NCBI GenBank assembly: GCA_028819305.1
Contig: JAPPLY010000029.1
Coordinates: 1-34,208, forward strand
Length of the DNA stretch: 34,208 nucleotides
Direction: 5' to 3'
Source of the DNA: Bdellovibrionales bacterium
GTDB taxonomy: Bacteria; Bdellovibrionota; Bdellovibrionia; Bdellovibrionales; UBA1609
The translations under genes were made by a program, and so were the position numbers. Under the pieces are notes generated by a model. The model saw only the letters and a list, made by a program, of their open reading frames with translations. It ran no database searches and was not told the DNA's origin. Below are positions 9,220 to 19,803 of the stretch, piece after piece; positions within the stretch are counted from its first letter, which is position 1, and each line of letters opens with the position of its first letter.

Positions 9220-10296
9220 TCAGATTCTGTTTTTTAGCTTCTTTATCTCCTCTTCAGAAAAACCGGTGACTTCAGTAATTAACTTAGTGTCCATTTTTCT
9301 TTTTAGCATATTAATCATAACTTCCAGTCGTCCCTGCTGCTGTCCTTCTTGTCGTCCTTCTTGTCGTCCTTCTTCTCTAAAAAGTTCCTTTATGTCCATA
9401 TATCCCCCTTTCTTTATTAATCCCTGTTTTATCATCTCTGCCTCCGCTTCCTCACATTCTTCTTTCTTCATCTTATATCCCTTTATTAAATACTCCATTA
9501 TATTTAGTATTATACCCTCTTTATTTCTTTCCCTCTCCAACAGCTCTTTAAAAAGAGAAAATACTTTTTTAAAGTTTAATTCTCCTGACCAAACCTCCCT
9601 TAGCAAATATAATAAACCTCGACTCTTAAAACTGTGATCCTTAAATACCCACTCCCACTTCTTATCCTGTATGTCTAAGAGCCTTACTTTAAAGTTTAAC
9701 ATACTTTCTCGAAAAGAGAGAGGCAAACTTAAAAAATCCTTGCTTCCTAAAGCCTCCTGGAAAGAGAGCTTCCACCTCCAAGGCTTTTTCCCATGATAAA
9801 ACACAACAGGGATAATAGGGGTAAGGGGTTTTCCTTCTTTTAAACTTTGTTCAATAATCAGATATTGGTATCGGAAAAGCTGTTCAAAAAGACTTACATT
9901 ATAAGAGGCTTTATGTTCGAGGATGATAAATATACGGATTTCGGATATTACATTAGAGATTGAATGTTTTTTTCGTTTTTCTTTAAGAGAAAGAGAGACT
10001 GGGGTGGTGCTTATTTCCTCACCGATTAGGTGAGCTTGATTTTTAAGAGGAACAGGGTTTAAAATAGGGTTTATTTCTTTACCAGTTTGATAAGGTTTAG
10101 GTTTCAGGGGTAAAGAGAAGATAAGGTCAGCACTACTGCCATCGGAAAAGGCATTTTGCTCTGCCTTAAGTTTTGTTAAGTTGTATGCTTTTAGTTCTTC
10201 TTTGGAGAAAATAAGCTGGAAGAGTTCTTGAGCCAGTTCTGGTTTGGAGAAGAAGAATTTAAAGAACTGATCGTGATGATTGGTGTGTATAGCCAT
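9220..10296 (-). CDS. Rpn-family recombination-promoting nuclease / putative transposase (PD-(D/E)XK)
   Basis: N-terminal HDQFFKFFFSKPELAQELFQLI, SSADLIFSL, IFIILEHKASYN...QLFRYQYLI, PIIPVVFYHGKKPWRWKLSFQEAL; C-terminal EGRQEGRQEGQQQGRLE repeat. Confidence 0.85.
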   Translation of the reverse strand: MAIHTNHHDQFFKFFFSKPELAQELFQLIFSKEELKAYNLTKLKAEQNAFSDGSSADLIFSLPLKPKPYQTGKEINPILNPVPLKNQAHLIGEEISTTPVSLSLKEKRKKHSISNVISEIRIFIILEHKASYNVSLFEQLFRYQYLIIEQSLKEGKPLTPIIPVVFYHGKKPWRWKLSFQEALGSKDFLSLPLSFRESMLNFKVRLLDIQDKKWEWVFKDHSFKSRGLLYLLREVWSGELNFKKVFSLFKELLERERNKEGIILNIMEYLIKGYKMKKEECEEAEAEMIKQGLIKKGGYMDIKELFREEGRQEGRQEGQQQGRLEVMINMLKRKMDTKLITEVTGFSEEEIKKLKNRI

Positions 10297-10424
10297 TTTA
10301 CTAAAATCCTGTTTAAAAAATTTGGTTTGAATATTTTAGTTACACTTCAGTTTTTTTTGTTCAAAAGCTTACAAAAATTTAAAGAGAAAAAAAGCTTAAA
10401 ACGAGTTAGGCCCTTGAGCTCAAT

Positions 10425-10445
10425 GCAACCACCGGTTGCCTTTTT
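10425..10445 (+). terminator. Candidate small intrinsic terminator
   Basis: GCAACC-ACC-GGTTGC followed by CTTTTT. Confidence 0.35.
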
Positions 10446-10907
10446 GCAAAACGCCTGTTCGAGATTTTAGATTTTTTTCTCTTTAAAGTGTTGAAACTTA
10501 CTAACAGTGAAGTTTGGTATTTCAAACGGGATTTGTATATCTTGTTTAAGTTTAAGGAGACTTGGTTTTTTCTATTTTTTTTCATGGTGCTTTTATATGT
10601 GCAATATCAAAGGAGGGGAAAGAGTAGGTTTTTGAGCTACTTTTTAGAGAAAAAAATCCGAGATCCGAATATTGAGGGATTAAAATACGGATTTTGTTAC
10701 TTTGTATTTGTGCTGAAGTTGGGCAAAACCTGGTATCCAGACACAATAACATCAGTAAGGATCCATTTCGTCCTTCTTGCCTTTAAAACAACAAAGCTAT
10801 AGATAAAAGCTAATCGGGAGGATTTTTTCAGAAAACTTCAGAAAGGTATTGAGTTTTCCGAAAAAAATTTTCCGAAAAAAAAAGTATCCTGAACCAAGTA
10901 AAAAGCC

Positions 10908-11579
10908 TTAAGAAAATACACCATCCTGCATGTGCAATCGCTTTGGGAAAGCTTTAGCAAATACCGAATCATGACTGGCAGAAATAAAAGTAATGCCAAA
11001 ACGCGCTTTTAATTCAAAAAAAATATCTAAAATATGAATGGTGTTTTTGGCATCCAAATTACCTGTAGGTTCGTCAGCCAATATAATCTCCGGCTCATTA
11101 ACAAGAGCACGAGCAATAGCGACTCTTTGTTGTTCCCCACCACTTAACTCAGAAGGAAAATGTTTTCTACGATCAGCAATCCCAACCAATTCCGTTAAAT
11201 ATTCCGCTCTCTCTTTCGATTCTTTAAAGCTTTTTTTACCAATTTGCCCCGCGATCATAATATTTTCAAGTGCGTTAAATTCGCCTAATAAGTAGTGAAA
11301 TTGAAAAATAAACCCCATTTTTTGACTTCTAAAATCCGATAGCTCTAAATCCGTAGCTAAATTTAAGTTCTTATTGTAATAAAACACATCCCCCTTGCTA
11401 GGGCGATCCAAAGTCCCAATGACATGCAGAAAAGTGCTTTTTCCGACTCCAGAACCTCCGGTAATACATATTGCTTCTTTTTTTTTAACAGTGAGGTTAA
11501 TATTTTTTAAAACATCAATACGTCCATCTCCTTTAAAAAAGCTCTTACTTAATGATTGAACAGTTAATATATTATCCAT
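10908..11579 (-). CDS. lolD: ABC transporter ATP-binding protein, LolD-type
   Basis: [23 protein letters not shown] Walker [33 protein letters not shown]; directly downstream of a LolC/E-like permease. Confidence 0.9.
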   Translation of the reverse strand: MDNILTVQSLSKSFFKGDGRIDVLKNINLTVKKKEAICITGGSGVGKSTFLHVIGTLDRPSKGDVFYYNKNLNLATDLELSDFRSQKMGFIFQFHYLLGEFNALENIMIAGQIGKKSFKESKERAEYLTELVGIADRRKHFPSELSGGEQQRVAIARALVNEPEIILADEPTGNLDAKNTIHILDIFFELKARFGITFISASHDSVFAKAFPKRLHMQDGVFS

Positions 11580-11615
11580 ATTTTTTCCTATTTTTTTGTT
11601 CTGATTATAAAAATA

Positions 11616-12830
11616 TTACTCGCAAAGCAATCCCTCTCTTAAAGAGAGCTTTAAAGCTCTCCAGGTGGGTAATAAGCAGGAAATAAGACAAATCAATAAA
11701 GCACAAACAAAAATCAATAACATATCAGAAAACCTTATATCCGCTATAATAGTGTTGACCTTATATACATCAGAAGGAACTATTTGCCAAAAACTCTGAA
11801 CCATTATAAACCCTCTGGATAAGGTCCAACCAAGCCCCATTCCTATTACAGTTCCTACAAAACTTACAATAAAACCTTGAGTCAAGATAAGAGAAAAAAT
11901 AAAAAAGGGGCTGGCTCCCATTACTTTTAAAATACAAATCTCACGAATCTGGTTCAAAACAGTAATAGATAAATGAGAAGATACATTAAAGGCACTAGCC
12001 AGAACTAAAACCATGAGAATAAAAAAAATTAAGAATTTTTCCTTTCGCACAGCTTCAAAATAACCACTGTTGACATTCTTTATAATGCTTTGCCAGTCTC
12101 TCACTTTGTAATCTGATCCTAATTTGTTAGTGAACTTGGCACGCATCATTTCTATTTGGCTTTCTTTATACATCAAAAATCGTAATCCAGTAATAGCAGC
12201 CGGGTGGCGAATTAAATTCCGAGCGGTTTTTATATTAATTAAGATATAACGAGAATTAAAGCCATAAAACCCCATATCCAATATACCTTCTACATACAAT
12301 TGCTGATGTTTGTTTTGAAAAGAACCATCCGGATTCATTTTAGGAAGCACAATATGAAAGTAATCCCCTGGATTCAGATTAAACTTTTTAGCCACTCCTC
12401 TACCTATTAAGGCCGCTTTTTCATCTGTAAGATTAAAAGTGCCTTTTATTAAACGGTTCTCCAAACTGACCCTGTGTTGAGACTTCTTAGAGGGAATCCC
12501 ATCCAATAATACCCCGGACAACCGACCTTTATACACCAATAACGATTTTAAAGATAAAAAAGGCGAATAAGATAGGGTGGGATCTAAGTCCTCTTTTATT
12601 TTACCTATAATATCCTGTTGTGTGCTTATTTTCCGACCGGTAATAACCAAGTGACCGGTCATATTGACAATAGCTTCCTTGACTGTTGTTTCATAACCAC
12701 TATACACAGACATAGCCAGTACAAGACTGGATGAAGCCAAAATAAGGCTTAAAATACTCACCAAGGGAGTAAATCGAATAAATCGGTGCTGCGACAAAAA
12801 AAACCTTTTAAACCATAATACAGAGAACAC
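11616..12830 (-). CDS. Lipoprotein-releasing ABC transporter permease, LolC/LolE family
   Basis: 404 aa; FxxRRFF-type N-terminus, MSVYSGYETTVKEAIVNMTGHLVI, MVLVLASAFNVSSHLSITVLNQIREICILKVMGAS, FtsX-type C-terminal TM helices. Confidence 0.9.
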   Translation of the reverse strand: MFSVLWFKRFFLSQHRFIRFTPLVSILSLILASSSLVLAMSVYSGYETTVKEAIVNMTGHLVITGRKISTQQDIIGKIKEDLDPTLSYSPFLSLKSLLVYKGRLSGVLLDGIPSKKSQHRVSLENRLIKGTFNLTDEKAALIGRGVAKKFNLNPGDYFHIVLPKMNPDGSFQNKHQQLYVEGILDMGFYGFNSRYILINIKTARNLIRHPAAITGLRFLMYKESQIEMMRAKFTNKLGSDYKVRDWQSIIKNVNSGYFEAVRKEKFLIFFILMVLVLASAFNVSSHLSITVLNQIREICILKVMGASPFFIFSLILTQGFIVSFVGTVIGMGLGWTLSRGFIMVQSFWQIVPSDVYKVNTIIADIRFSDMLLIFVCALLICLISCLLPTWRALKLSLREGLLCE

Positions 12831-13087
12831 CGTGAGACTCCTAAATTTAGGTTATTAACTACATACTCTCCAGTTCCACCTCCACCTGCGCAAGAACAAG
12901 GTTTTCAGGTTTATAAATAAAAAGAATATATATTATTTTCTTAATCCTTTAATCTCAACAAAATACCTAAAAATTTAAACACGATCGATATAACTTACAC
13001 TTTCTAATTGAAAAGGCTACTCATTTTTCCATTTTTTATCAAATGATGAGAGATTTGTCCTACTTAAATAAACTAAACCCTTGAAGG

Positions 13088-14110
13088 TTAAATCACTCTC
13101 CAAAAAAAAGAAAAGGATAATAAAAGAGACACTAAATATAACAAAGTGGCTTTTTCTAAAAACCCGGGAAATAGATCTTTATATTGTTTCCATTCCTGCA
13201 TCTCCACAACACTTTTCTCCAACTGACTTATTTCTGAAAAAATGGTCTTTAAAACCTTTGCGTTATTAGCCCTAAAATATTTTCCCCCTGTTTCCTGTGC
13301 GATTTTTTTTAACAATTTTTCGTTAATTTTTGTTTTCAGCCTTTGATAGATAATTCTTTTCCTACCCGTATGGTCTTTTATTTCCCTTCGAATCCGAGCA
13401 GGACCGGCACGACCTCCTGCTCCTATTGTATAAACTCGAATCTCATATTGCTTGACAATATCTAAAGCAGTTTGGGGAGTAATCACTCCCACATTATCTT
13501 CTCCATCTGTCAAAAAAACAATAACCTTACTTTTAGCTGAAGATTGCCTTAATCTGGCTACTGCATTCGCTAAAGCCACCCCAATAGCTGTGCCTTTTTT
13601 TATATAAGGGTCATAGTGGCTCACCTTCACTTCATCCACACTACTTAAAAGAACACCATAATCCAAGGTCAGAGGCACCTTTGTATAAGATTCCCCCGCA
13701 AATACAATTAAACCCACACGATCATATACAAGTCCATTTATAAAACTTTTAATCACTCTTTTAGCTACTTCAATCCGACTGCCCGGATGCATATCCTCTA
13801 TCAACATGGAGTCGGAAGTATCTAATACAATAACAATATCTATTCCCTCAGCACTGCGATTCACTTGTGTATCCACCACCTGAGGCCGGGCCAAGGCAAG
13901 AATTAATATGAGGAGACTTAAAAACTGAAGCACCGCTGGCAACTCCACCCATCGAGACCGAAGACTATTTTTCAACTGAAAACCATCTAAAAGACTAACT
14001 CGAAAGGCCCTTTTTTTCTTCCTCCCGTATAAAAAATAGTATAATATTAGAACCACCAAAGGGATCAACAACCAAAAAGCTAAAGGGAATTTCCAATACA
14101 TTTCAATCAC
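13088..14110 (-). CDS. VWA-domain membrane protein, BatA-like
   Basis: MIDAS motif VLDTSDSM, FLTDGEDNVG, N- and C-terminal TM helices; in a MoxR-DUF58 gene cluster. Confidence 0.9.
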   Translation of the reverse strand: MIEMYWKFPLAFWLLIPLVVLILYYFLYGRKKKRAFRVSLLDGFQLKNSLRSRWVELPAVLQFLSLLILILALARPQVVDTQVNRSAEGIDIVIVLDTSDSMLIEDMHPGSRIEVAKRVIKSFINGLVYDRVGLIVFAGESYTKVPLTLDYGVLLSSVDEVKVSHYDPYIKKGTAIGVALANAVARLRQSSAKSKVIVFLTDGEDNVGVITPQTALDIVKQYEIRVYTIGAGGRAGPARIRREIKDHTGRKRIIYQRLKTKINEKLLKKIAQETGGKYFRANNAKVLKTIFSEISQLEKSVVEMQEWKQYKDLFPGFLEKATLLYLVSLLLSFSFFWRVI

Positions 14111-14259
14111 TCCGATTTTTTATTTTTCAAACTTATTAGAGTATAGCTGTTCTGTATTTACCAAGTTCACTTAAAACAAAAAGACTACGAATCACAAGGA
14201 GTACGAGCACTTCCTTTTGAAACTTTCTGCAAAGAACTAAATATGCTTTAAAATACTTC

Positions 14260-15174
14260 TCATCCTACAGAATTTCCTCCTTGCTGATATATTTTAATAG
14301 CTTGTTCCCGAGCCATGTTTAACAATTGTTCACTGTCTTCACTACTCACTCTCTCAGAAGAAAGTCTCTCTATCTCTGCAAAAAAAACCTCGATATCACA
14401 CTTTTTTAAAATAACAGGATAATGCTTTTTTATCTGTTGGACAATTTTTTTAGGTTTTTCATCCTTAGCAAAAATAAAAAATTGATTTTCCAAAAAAAGC
14501 CGAAAAGCGGTTTCCACTTGTCGGATAATCTGCTTTCCATCCTTCTTATTCAACTCTCTCATCAACAAATTTAATTGACTTATAAACTCACGAAAGGGCT
14601 TTTTGTTTCTTAATCTTCTTTTTACTTCTCTTATTTTCTTTCTTCTCCTTAAAAAAGTTCGCGTTTTTACAGCAATAAAGACTATCAAACTCAGCAACAC
14701 CAACACAGCTAAGGGTTTATACCAAAATGGCAACACCTCTTTCCAAGGGCCGTAAGGCGGAAAAGGCTGTATGGTTTCTTTTTCGTTTTGAGGAAGAACA
14801 GAATTCACTTTCCATAAAAGAGATTTCACTTTCGCCACGCCCTCGTCACTGACCAATCGAAAACCGGTGTTGTAATGACCTGGCTGATAACTAGTGACTT
14901 TAAAAACGCCTTTTCCTGGAAGAATACTCACCGTATCCAGCACAAAAAGAGCATAGGGACCAGGCTGATTGTTTTGCATTTCCTTTTTAAAGTTCCTATT
15001 TTTCCCTTGGCTAGCTATGTCCTGGTTATGAAATTCAATACGAACGGGAGAAGATAAAATAAGGGATAAGGGCCATTCACAATGCAGCTCAAAAATATCC
15101 CCTACAGTGAGGTGTTTTGGTCTTTTTTCAAGCCGGCAAAGAATTTCTGGATATGGGATATCTATATGTTTCAT
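14260..15174 (-). CDS. Bat-operon membrane protein (DUF4381/BatD-like position), function unknown
   Basis: 304 aa; extracytoplasmic beta-rich region, one strong TM (PLAVLVLLSLIVFIAV), basic cytoplasmic tail; between the DUF58 and VWA genes. Confidence 0.7.
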   Translation of the reverse strand: MKHIDIPYPEILCRLEKRPKHLTVGDIFELHCEWPLSLILSSPVRIEFHNQDIASQGKNRNFKKEMQNNQPGPYALFVLDTVSILPGKGVFKVTSYQPGHYNTGFRLVSDEGVAKVKSLLWKVNSVLPQNEKETIQPFPPYGPWKEVLPFWYKPLAVLVLLSLIVFIAVKTRTFLRRRKKIREVKRRLRNKKPFREFISQLNLLMRELNKKDGKQIIRQVETAFRLFLENQFFIFAKDEKPKKIVQQIKKHYPVILKKCDIEVFFAEIERLSSERVSSEDSEQLLNMAREQAIKIYQQGGNSVG

Positions 15175-15271
15175 AAACTATATCCTTCTGGTTTGATTCC
15201 CGCTTCCGCAGGAATGACAGCGCTTCCGCAGAACGGGAAAGCAACGATTTGCCTTTCTGTATAAGTTGTAT

Positions 15272-15375
15272 TCCTTCAGGAAAACAGTTTGCCGGTTAAG
15301 GGTCCAAGTCCCTTGGCTTCCTACCAAGGAAGACAAAGGCCGTCCCGATAAAGGCAAATCTGTTTTCCTGAAGGA
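15272..15375. repeat. Inverted-repeat-bounded 104-bp element with internal hairpins
   Basis: TCCTTCAGGAAAACAGTTTGCC (15272-15293) versus GGCAAATCTGTTTTCCTGAAGGA (15353-15375), complementary except one inserted base; internal AAGGG/CCCTT and CTTCCT/AGGAAG stems. Confidence 0.75.
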
Positions 15376-15486
15376 CACACTCACTAATAAACCATTCTCC
15401 TCATAATAACCAAAGGTTGCTCTGTGGCAAAACGCATGTCCGAGCCTTTTAACCTCCATTCTCTTCTGAAGGATTCCTTCACTATC

Positions 15487-16362
15487 TTACTTGTCCCGCC
15501 TTTTTTTAATAAACACCATAAGTTGTTTAAATATATCTTGATCCGTATCAATAAAAAAATGATCCACACCTGATTTCCTTAAATGACTTATCACTTCTTT
15601 TTTTTTATCTTCCATCCGGTTTTTGTATTCCTCCGTAAAAACACCAGAAGATGTATCCACCACCCTTCTTTGTCCTGTTTCCGCATCTTCCACCTCTAAT
15701 AAACCCAAAGCCGGAAAATGACTCTCAAACGGATCCTGTACAATACCCGCCACTACATCGTGACGCTGATTTGTAATTTTAAGCTGACGGACAAAAGGAG
15801 AAAAAGAAAAAAAATCACTGAATAAAAAAATATGACAGTGTTTTTTTAAAACGCCATTCATAAAATCCAAAGCAGGCAAAATATCCGTATTTAGCGATGT
15901 CCTCTTAAAAGAATAAAGATCTCTTACAATTCTCAAAACATGATTAGAGCCGCGAGCGGGAGGAACATAATGTTCGACACGATCGGAAAAAAGAAGAAGT
16001 CCTACAGCATCTTGATTTCTTTGAGCACTCATAGCAATAAGAGAAGCCAGCTCACAGGCCACCTCCCCTTTAAAACCCCTCGTTCCAAAATCGAAAGAAC
16101 CGCTCACATCCATTACCAACATAAAAGTAGCCCCTCTTTCCTCTTCAAAAATTTTTATATAAGGCTCCCCCATTCTAGCTGTTAAAGGCCAACTTATGGC
16201 GCGTATATCATCCCCCGGAACATATTGCCGATAATCAGAAAAAATCATTCCCTGGCCTTTAAAGGCGGAACGATAACCACCGGCAAATAAATCCCTTACC
16301 CGCTGACGCAATTTTAACTCTATTAACTTTACTTTCTTAAGAACAGAAGAGGGGGCACTCAA
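15487..16362 (-). CDS. DUF58 domain-containing protein
   Basis: LRQRVRDLFAGGYRSAFKGQGMIFSDYRQYVPGDDIRAISWPLTARMGEPYIKIFEEERG is a strong DUF58 signature. Confidence 0.94.
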   Translation of the reverse strand: MSAPSSVLKKVKLIELKLRQRVRDLFAGGYRSAFKGQGMIFSDYRQYVPGDDIRAISWPLTARMGEPYIKIFEEERGATFMLVMDVSGSFDFGTRGFKGEVACELASLIAMSAQRNQDAVGLLLFSDRVEHYVPPARGSNHVLRIVRDLYSFKRTSLNTDILPALDFMNGVLKKHCHIFLFSDFFSFSPFVRQLKITNQRHDVVAGIVQDPFESHFPALGLLEVEDAETGQRRVVDTSSGVFTEEYKNRMEDKKKEVISHLRKSGVDHFFIDTDQDIFKQLMVFIKKRRDK

Positions 16363-17351
16363 GATACTCTTATCCTTCTTATAATTTGATCTATAACTTG
16401 ATCGGCTCCTAGGTCTTCCGCCTGCGCCTCATAAGATAATAAAATACGATGACGAAGTATAGGGTAGGCTACAGCTTTAACATCATCCGCAGATACATAA
16501 TTTCTCCCTTTAATAAAAGCATGCGCTTTTGCCGCCTTCGGAAAATAGACGGTGGCTCTAGGAGAAGCTCCAAAAGAAATAAAAGGCTCCAAATCCATCA
16601 AACCGTAATCTTTTGGCTTACGGGTGGCCATAACCAAATCAACTATATAGTTTCTAAGTTTGTCATCTAAATACAACTCATCCACTTTTTTCTGAAAAGC
16701 CAAGATATCCACAACAGATAAAACAGGTTGAACCACAGGCACATTTAAAGAAGACATACGTTTTAATATCTCCATCTCCTCACTACGGGTGGAATAGCTG
16801 ACCTTCACTTTAAACAAAAAACGGTCTAGCTGTGCTTCCGGTAAATTATAAGTACCCTCCTGTTCAATGGGGTTTTGAGTGGCCAAAACCAAAAAAGGAT
16901 CCTCCATTGCAAAGCTATTATCTCCAATGGTGACCTGCTTCTCAGCCATAGCCTCCAATAGGGCACTCTGTACTTTAGCAGGGGCACGATTGATTTCATC
17001 AGCTAATAAAATATGAGTAAAAACAGGTCCCTTTTTAACAGAAAAAACCTGACTCATAGAATTAAAAATCATAGTTCCTACAATATCTGTAGGTAAGAGG
17101 TCCGGTGTAAATTGCACCCGCTTAAAATCTAAAGAAGTCACTTTAGCGACAGAGGAAATAGCCAATGTTTTGGCTAGCCCAGGCACCCCTTCAATAAGAA
17201 TATGCCCTCCTGTCAACAAACCAATAAAAATACTATTTAGCATTTCTTGTTGACCAACAATAACTGTTTGCACTTCTTCTATCGCTTTTTTTAACTTTTC
17301 TGTCTGAACTTCTTCAGGATGATATATAGACATAATTTTATCTTCTCCCAA
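16359..17351 (-). CDS. MoxR-family AAA+ ATPase
   Basis: HILIEGVPGLAKTLAISSVAK, ILLADEINRAPAKVQSALLEAMAEKQVTIG, LATQNPIEQEGTYNLPEAQLDRFLFK; 4-nt overlap with the DUF58 ORF. Internal start MSIYHPEE... also possible. Confidence 0.95.
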   Translation of the reverse strand: MGEDKIMSIYHPEEVQTEKLKKAIEEVQTVIVGQQEMLNSIFIGLLTGGHILIEGVPGLAKTLAISSVAKVTSLDFKRVQFTPDLLPTDIVGTMIFNSMSQVFSVKKGPVFTHILLADEINRAPAKVQSALLEAMAEKQVTIGDNSFAMEDPFLVLATQNPIEQEGTYNLPEAQLDRFLFKVKVSYSTRSEEMEILKRMSSLNVPVVQPVLSVVDILAFQKKVDELYLDDKLRNYIVDLVMATRKPKDYGLMDLEPFISFGASPRATVYFPKAAKAHAFIKGRNYVSADDVKAVAYPILRHRILLSYEAQAEDLGADQVIDQIIRRIRVS

Positions 17352-17540
17352 AAACCGATTATTGATAAGCCCTCTATAAATAGAAATAGACTCTATCTGT
17401 TGAGATTAAAAAATAATTTATCTTACTTATAAAAGTTTTACAAATAAAAACAAAATTCTATCCTTTTTTCTAAAAAAATATTGACTGTTTGTCTTATATA
17501 ACAGTATCCATAACCTCAGATACCTAAAAAGGAACCTAAA

Positions 17541-17816
17541 ATGAGTCAGAATAAAGAAACTCCAAATAATAATACAGAAAAGATAGATACTCCTATCTTT
17601 GCCACCCTTGTTCATTCTATCACTCACTCTGCTCTTGTTGCGATGGGTTTAGTGCCGGAAATGAAAGACAAAAAAAATAAAGCTTTAGCAGAGTTTAACA
17701 TCGAACTACTTATCCTACTTAGAGAAAAAACAAAAGGAAACCTAACAGAAGAGGAACAACAATTAATAAATAATTGCATACAGGACTTGCAAATCACCTT
17801 TGCCCAAGACAGTTAA
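17541..17816 (+). CDS. DUF1844 domain-containing protein
   Basis: 91 aa; FATLVHSITHSALVAMGLVPE...NIELLILLREKTKGNLTEEEQQLINNCIQDLQ resembles DUF1844 proteins; AGGAACC upstream of ATG. Confidence 0.8.
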   Translation: MSQNKETPNNNTEKIDTPIFATLVHSITHSALVAMGLVPEMKDKKNKALAEFNIELLILLREKTKGNLTEEEQQLINNCIQDLQITFAQDS

Positions 17817-17982
17817 ATTTGCATTTTTTCTGAGCTATTGGTTCGGAAGGGCTATAATTAAAGAAAATATACAAAGAGACTGTGTAAAGAGGATTCCATA
17901 TCATCTAAAGAAATCTCTTTTTCTAGGCCCACCGAGAGAGCTAAGGTAGATGTTAAAAAGGAAGGAAGGGATAGGTCTAAAA

Positions 17983-19419
17983 ATGTTTAACAAAGCTTAT
18001 AAATTTTCTGCTCTTTTTATTTTTTCTGTTTTACTGGTTTTGTTATCCAGCGCAGGTATGCTTTTTTATCAAAAAAGCATCACCGCCCGCCCTTTGATTA
18101 AAGGTCTCCAACCAGGAGAGCCTCTGCCAGCGGACATCTTTATTAAAATGGCAAAAATTATTAACCCAACTGTAGTTAATATCTCCACTTCTAAAACAAA
18201 CAACATAGGTCCTTTCCCTCATTTTCATGATCCTTTTTTCGACTTTTTTTTCACTCCCCCCTCAAGTTCTCCCAAACCCAAACCTCTTTATTCTCTTGGT
18301 ACAGGTTTTATTATTCGCTCTAACGGGCTGATTCTGACTAACACCCATGTTGTTAATAAAACAGATACTATTCAAGTACAACTGAAAGACAGCGAAACAC
18401 TATATACAGCTAAAGTAATAGGTAAAGATATTTATACAGACGTGGCTCTTATTAAAATTTCAGTGAACCGAAATTTACCCACAGCTCGTCTAGGCAAAAG
18501 CAGCCAATTACAGGTAGGGGAATGGGTAGCCGCTTTCGGAAATCCCTATGGTCATGGACATACTATGACAAAAGGTATTGTATCTGCCATCAACCGAGAA
18601 ATAGATGAATTAAATTTATTTCCTTTTTTACAGACAGATGCCATTATTAACCCCGGAAATTCAGGTGGTCCTTTAGTGAATACACGAGGAGAAGTAGTGG
18701 GCATTAATACAGCTATGCACACACAGGGTATTAGTTTCGCCATTCCCATTGATAATGTGAAAGTGGTGCTCAAAGACCTGGAAAGCCAAGGGCGGGTAAG
18801 AAGAGGTTTTATTGGTATCCAGATGGCACAGCATAGTACACAAAAAGGAGCTTTAATTTTAGAAGTTGTACCTGATACCCCTGCTGAAAAAGCAGGCATA
18901 AAAACAAAAGACCTTATTACCAGTTTTAACAACAAAAAGATAACGGACTACAAAGACCTCTTTAAAGCTGTGGCTTCTACTCCTGTCAATCACACCGTTC
19001 CTATGGAATTTATTAGAAATGGTAAAAAACACAGAATAGATATTACCGTTGCAGAAAGAAAGGAGCTATCAGCCGAAAATACAGAAAAACCTTCCAATTA
19101 TGGAAAGAAGAAAGCAGCCCCTTTTGATTTAGGTATCGTAATGGTAACAGGAACAAAAAAATGGATGAAGTCAATAGGGCTTCCCCCATTAAACCGTCAT
19201 CATCCGATCGTAACGGAGGTAAAACCAGGCTCTCCCGCTGCTTTTGCCGGAATCAGAAAAAAAGACATCATTTTAAAGGTCAATGGATGGCAGGTTCAAA
19301 CAGCAAGAGAAGTTCAAAGACGATTATCCAGAAACAGAACCAACACACTAAACATACTTAGATATAGACCTTATTCCCGTCAATATATAAATATGATTTT
19401 TCAACTAACCGCCCGTTAA
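17983..19419 (+). CDS. Periplasmic serine protease, HtrA/DegP (Do) family with PDZ domains
   Basis: GTGFIIRSNGLILTNTHVV, TDVALIKI, TDAIINPGNSGGPLVNTRGEVVGINTA catalytic triad context; two PDZ regions. Track start 17950; ATG 17983 has a GGAAGG ribosome-binding site and gives a better signal peptide. Confidence 0.94.
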   Translation: MFNKAYKFSALFIFSVLLVLLSSAGMLFYQKSITARPLIKGLQPGEPLPADIFIKMAKIINPTVVNISTSKTNNIGPFPHFHDPFFDFFFTPPSSSPKPKPLYSLGTGFIIRSNGLILTNTHVVNKTDTIQVQLKDSETLYTAKVIGKDIYTDVALIKISVNRNLPTARLGKSSQLQVGEWVAAFGNPYGHGHTMTKGIVSAINREIDELNLFPFLQTDAIINPGNSGGPLVNTRGEVVGINTAMHTQGISFAIPIDNVKVVLKDLESQGRVRRGFIGIQMAQHSTQKGALILEVVPDTPAEKAGIKTKDLITSFNNKKITDYKDLFKAVASTPVNHTVPMEFIRNGKKHRIDITVAERKELSAENTEKPSNYGKKKAAPFDLGIVMVTGTKKWMKSIGLPPLNRHHPIVTEVKPGSPAAFAGIRKKDIILKVNGWQVQTAREVQRRLSRNRTNTLNILRYRPYSRQYINMIFQLTAR

Positions 19420-19803
19420 TACAAGTTTATACTGATTTGTATTTAAAATAATAGGTTTCGCTAGATCTCTCATAAAAAAATAATTACCAACCCCTTATAT
19501 CTCTATGACACAAGAAAAAACCAAACCTATATTTTTTACTAACAAAGAGTGTACACACTATAAGATTAAACAATCAAAAAAACTTGTAAAGGTATTAAAC
19601 TTGTCTGAAGTCTTGCCGTTCTCCATTCAAATACCAGACAATAAACTGACTAAAATTTAAACAATCTGGGTATCAGTCCAGATTTTATTTTAATAATAGT
19701 GAAGAAAATAAAACTCCTTTAACATTTAATTTAAGAAGCTTCTTTGTCTGAGAGGCTTCTCTTCTCTGGAAAATGAAATAACCTTTATTCAAAATATAAG
19801 ATT

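Noticed and set aside
10228-10802. Track ORFs 10228..10470 and 10488..10802 (+)
   Set aside because: Low-complexity Phe/Lys/Leu-rich translations in AT-rich intergenic DNA, no ribosome-binding site or recognisable family; the first also overlaps the Rpn gene start.
15082-15569. Small ORFs 15082..15264, 15178..15459, 15384..15569
   Set aside because: Run through the repeat/hairpin element or overlap flanking genes; translations show no family resemblance.
18552-18935. Antisense ORF within the HtrA gene
   Set aside because: Fully inside a confident protease gene on the other strand, no independent support.
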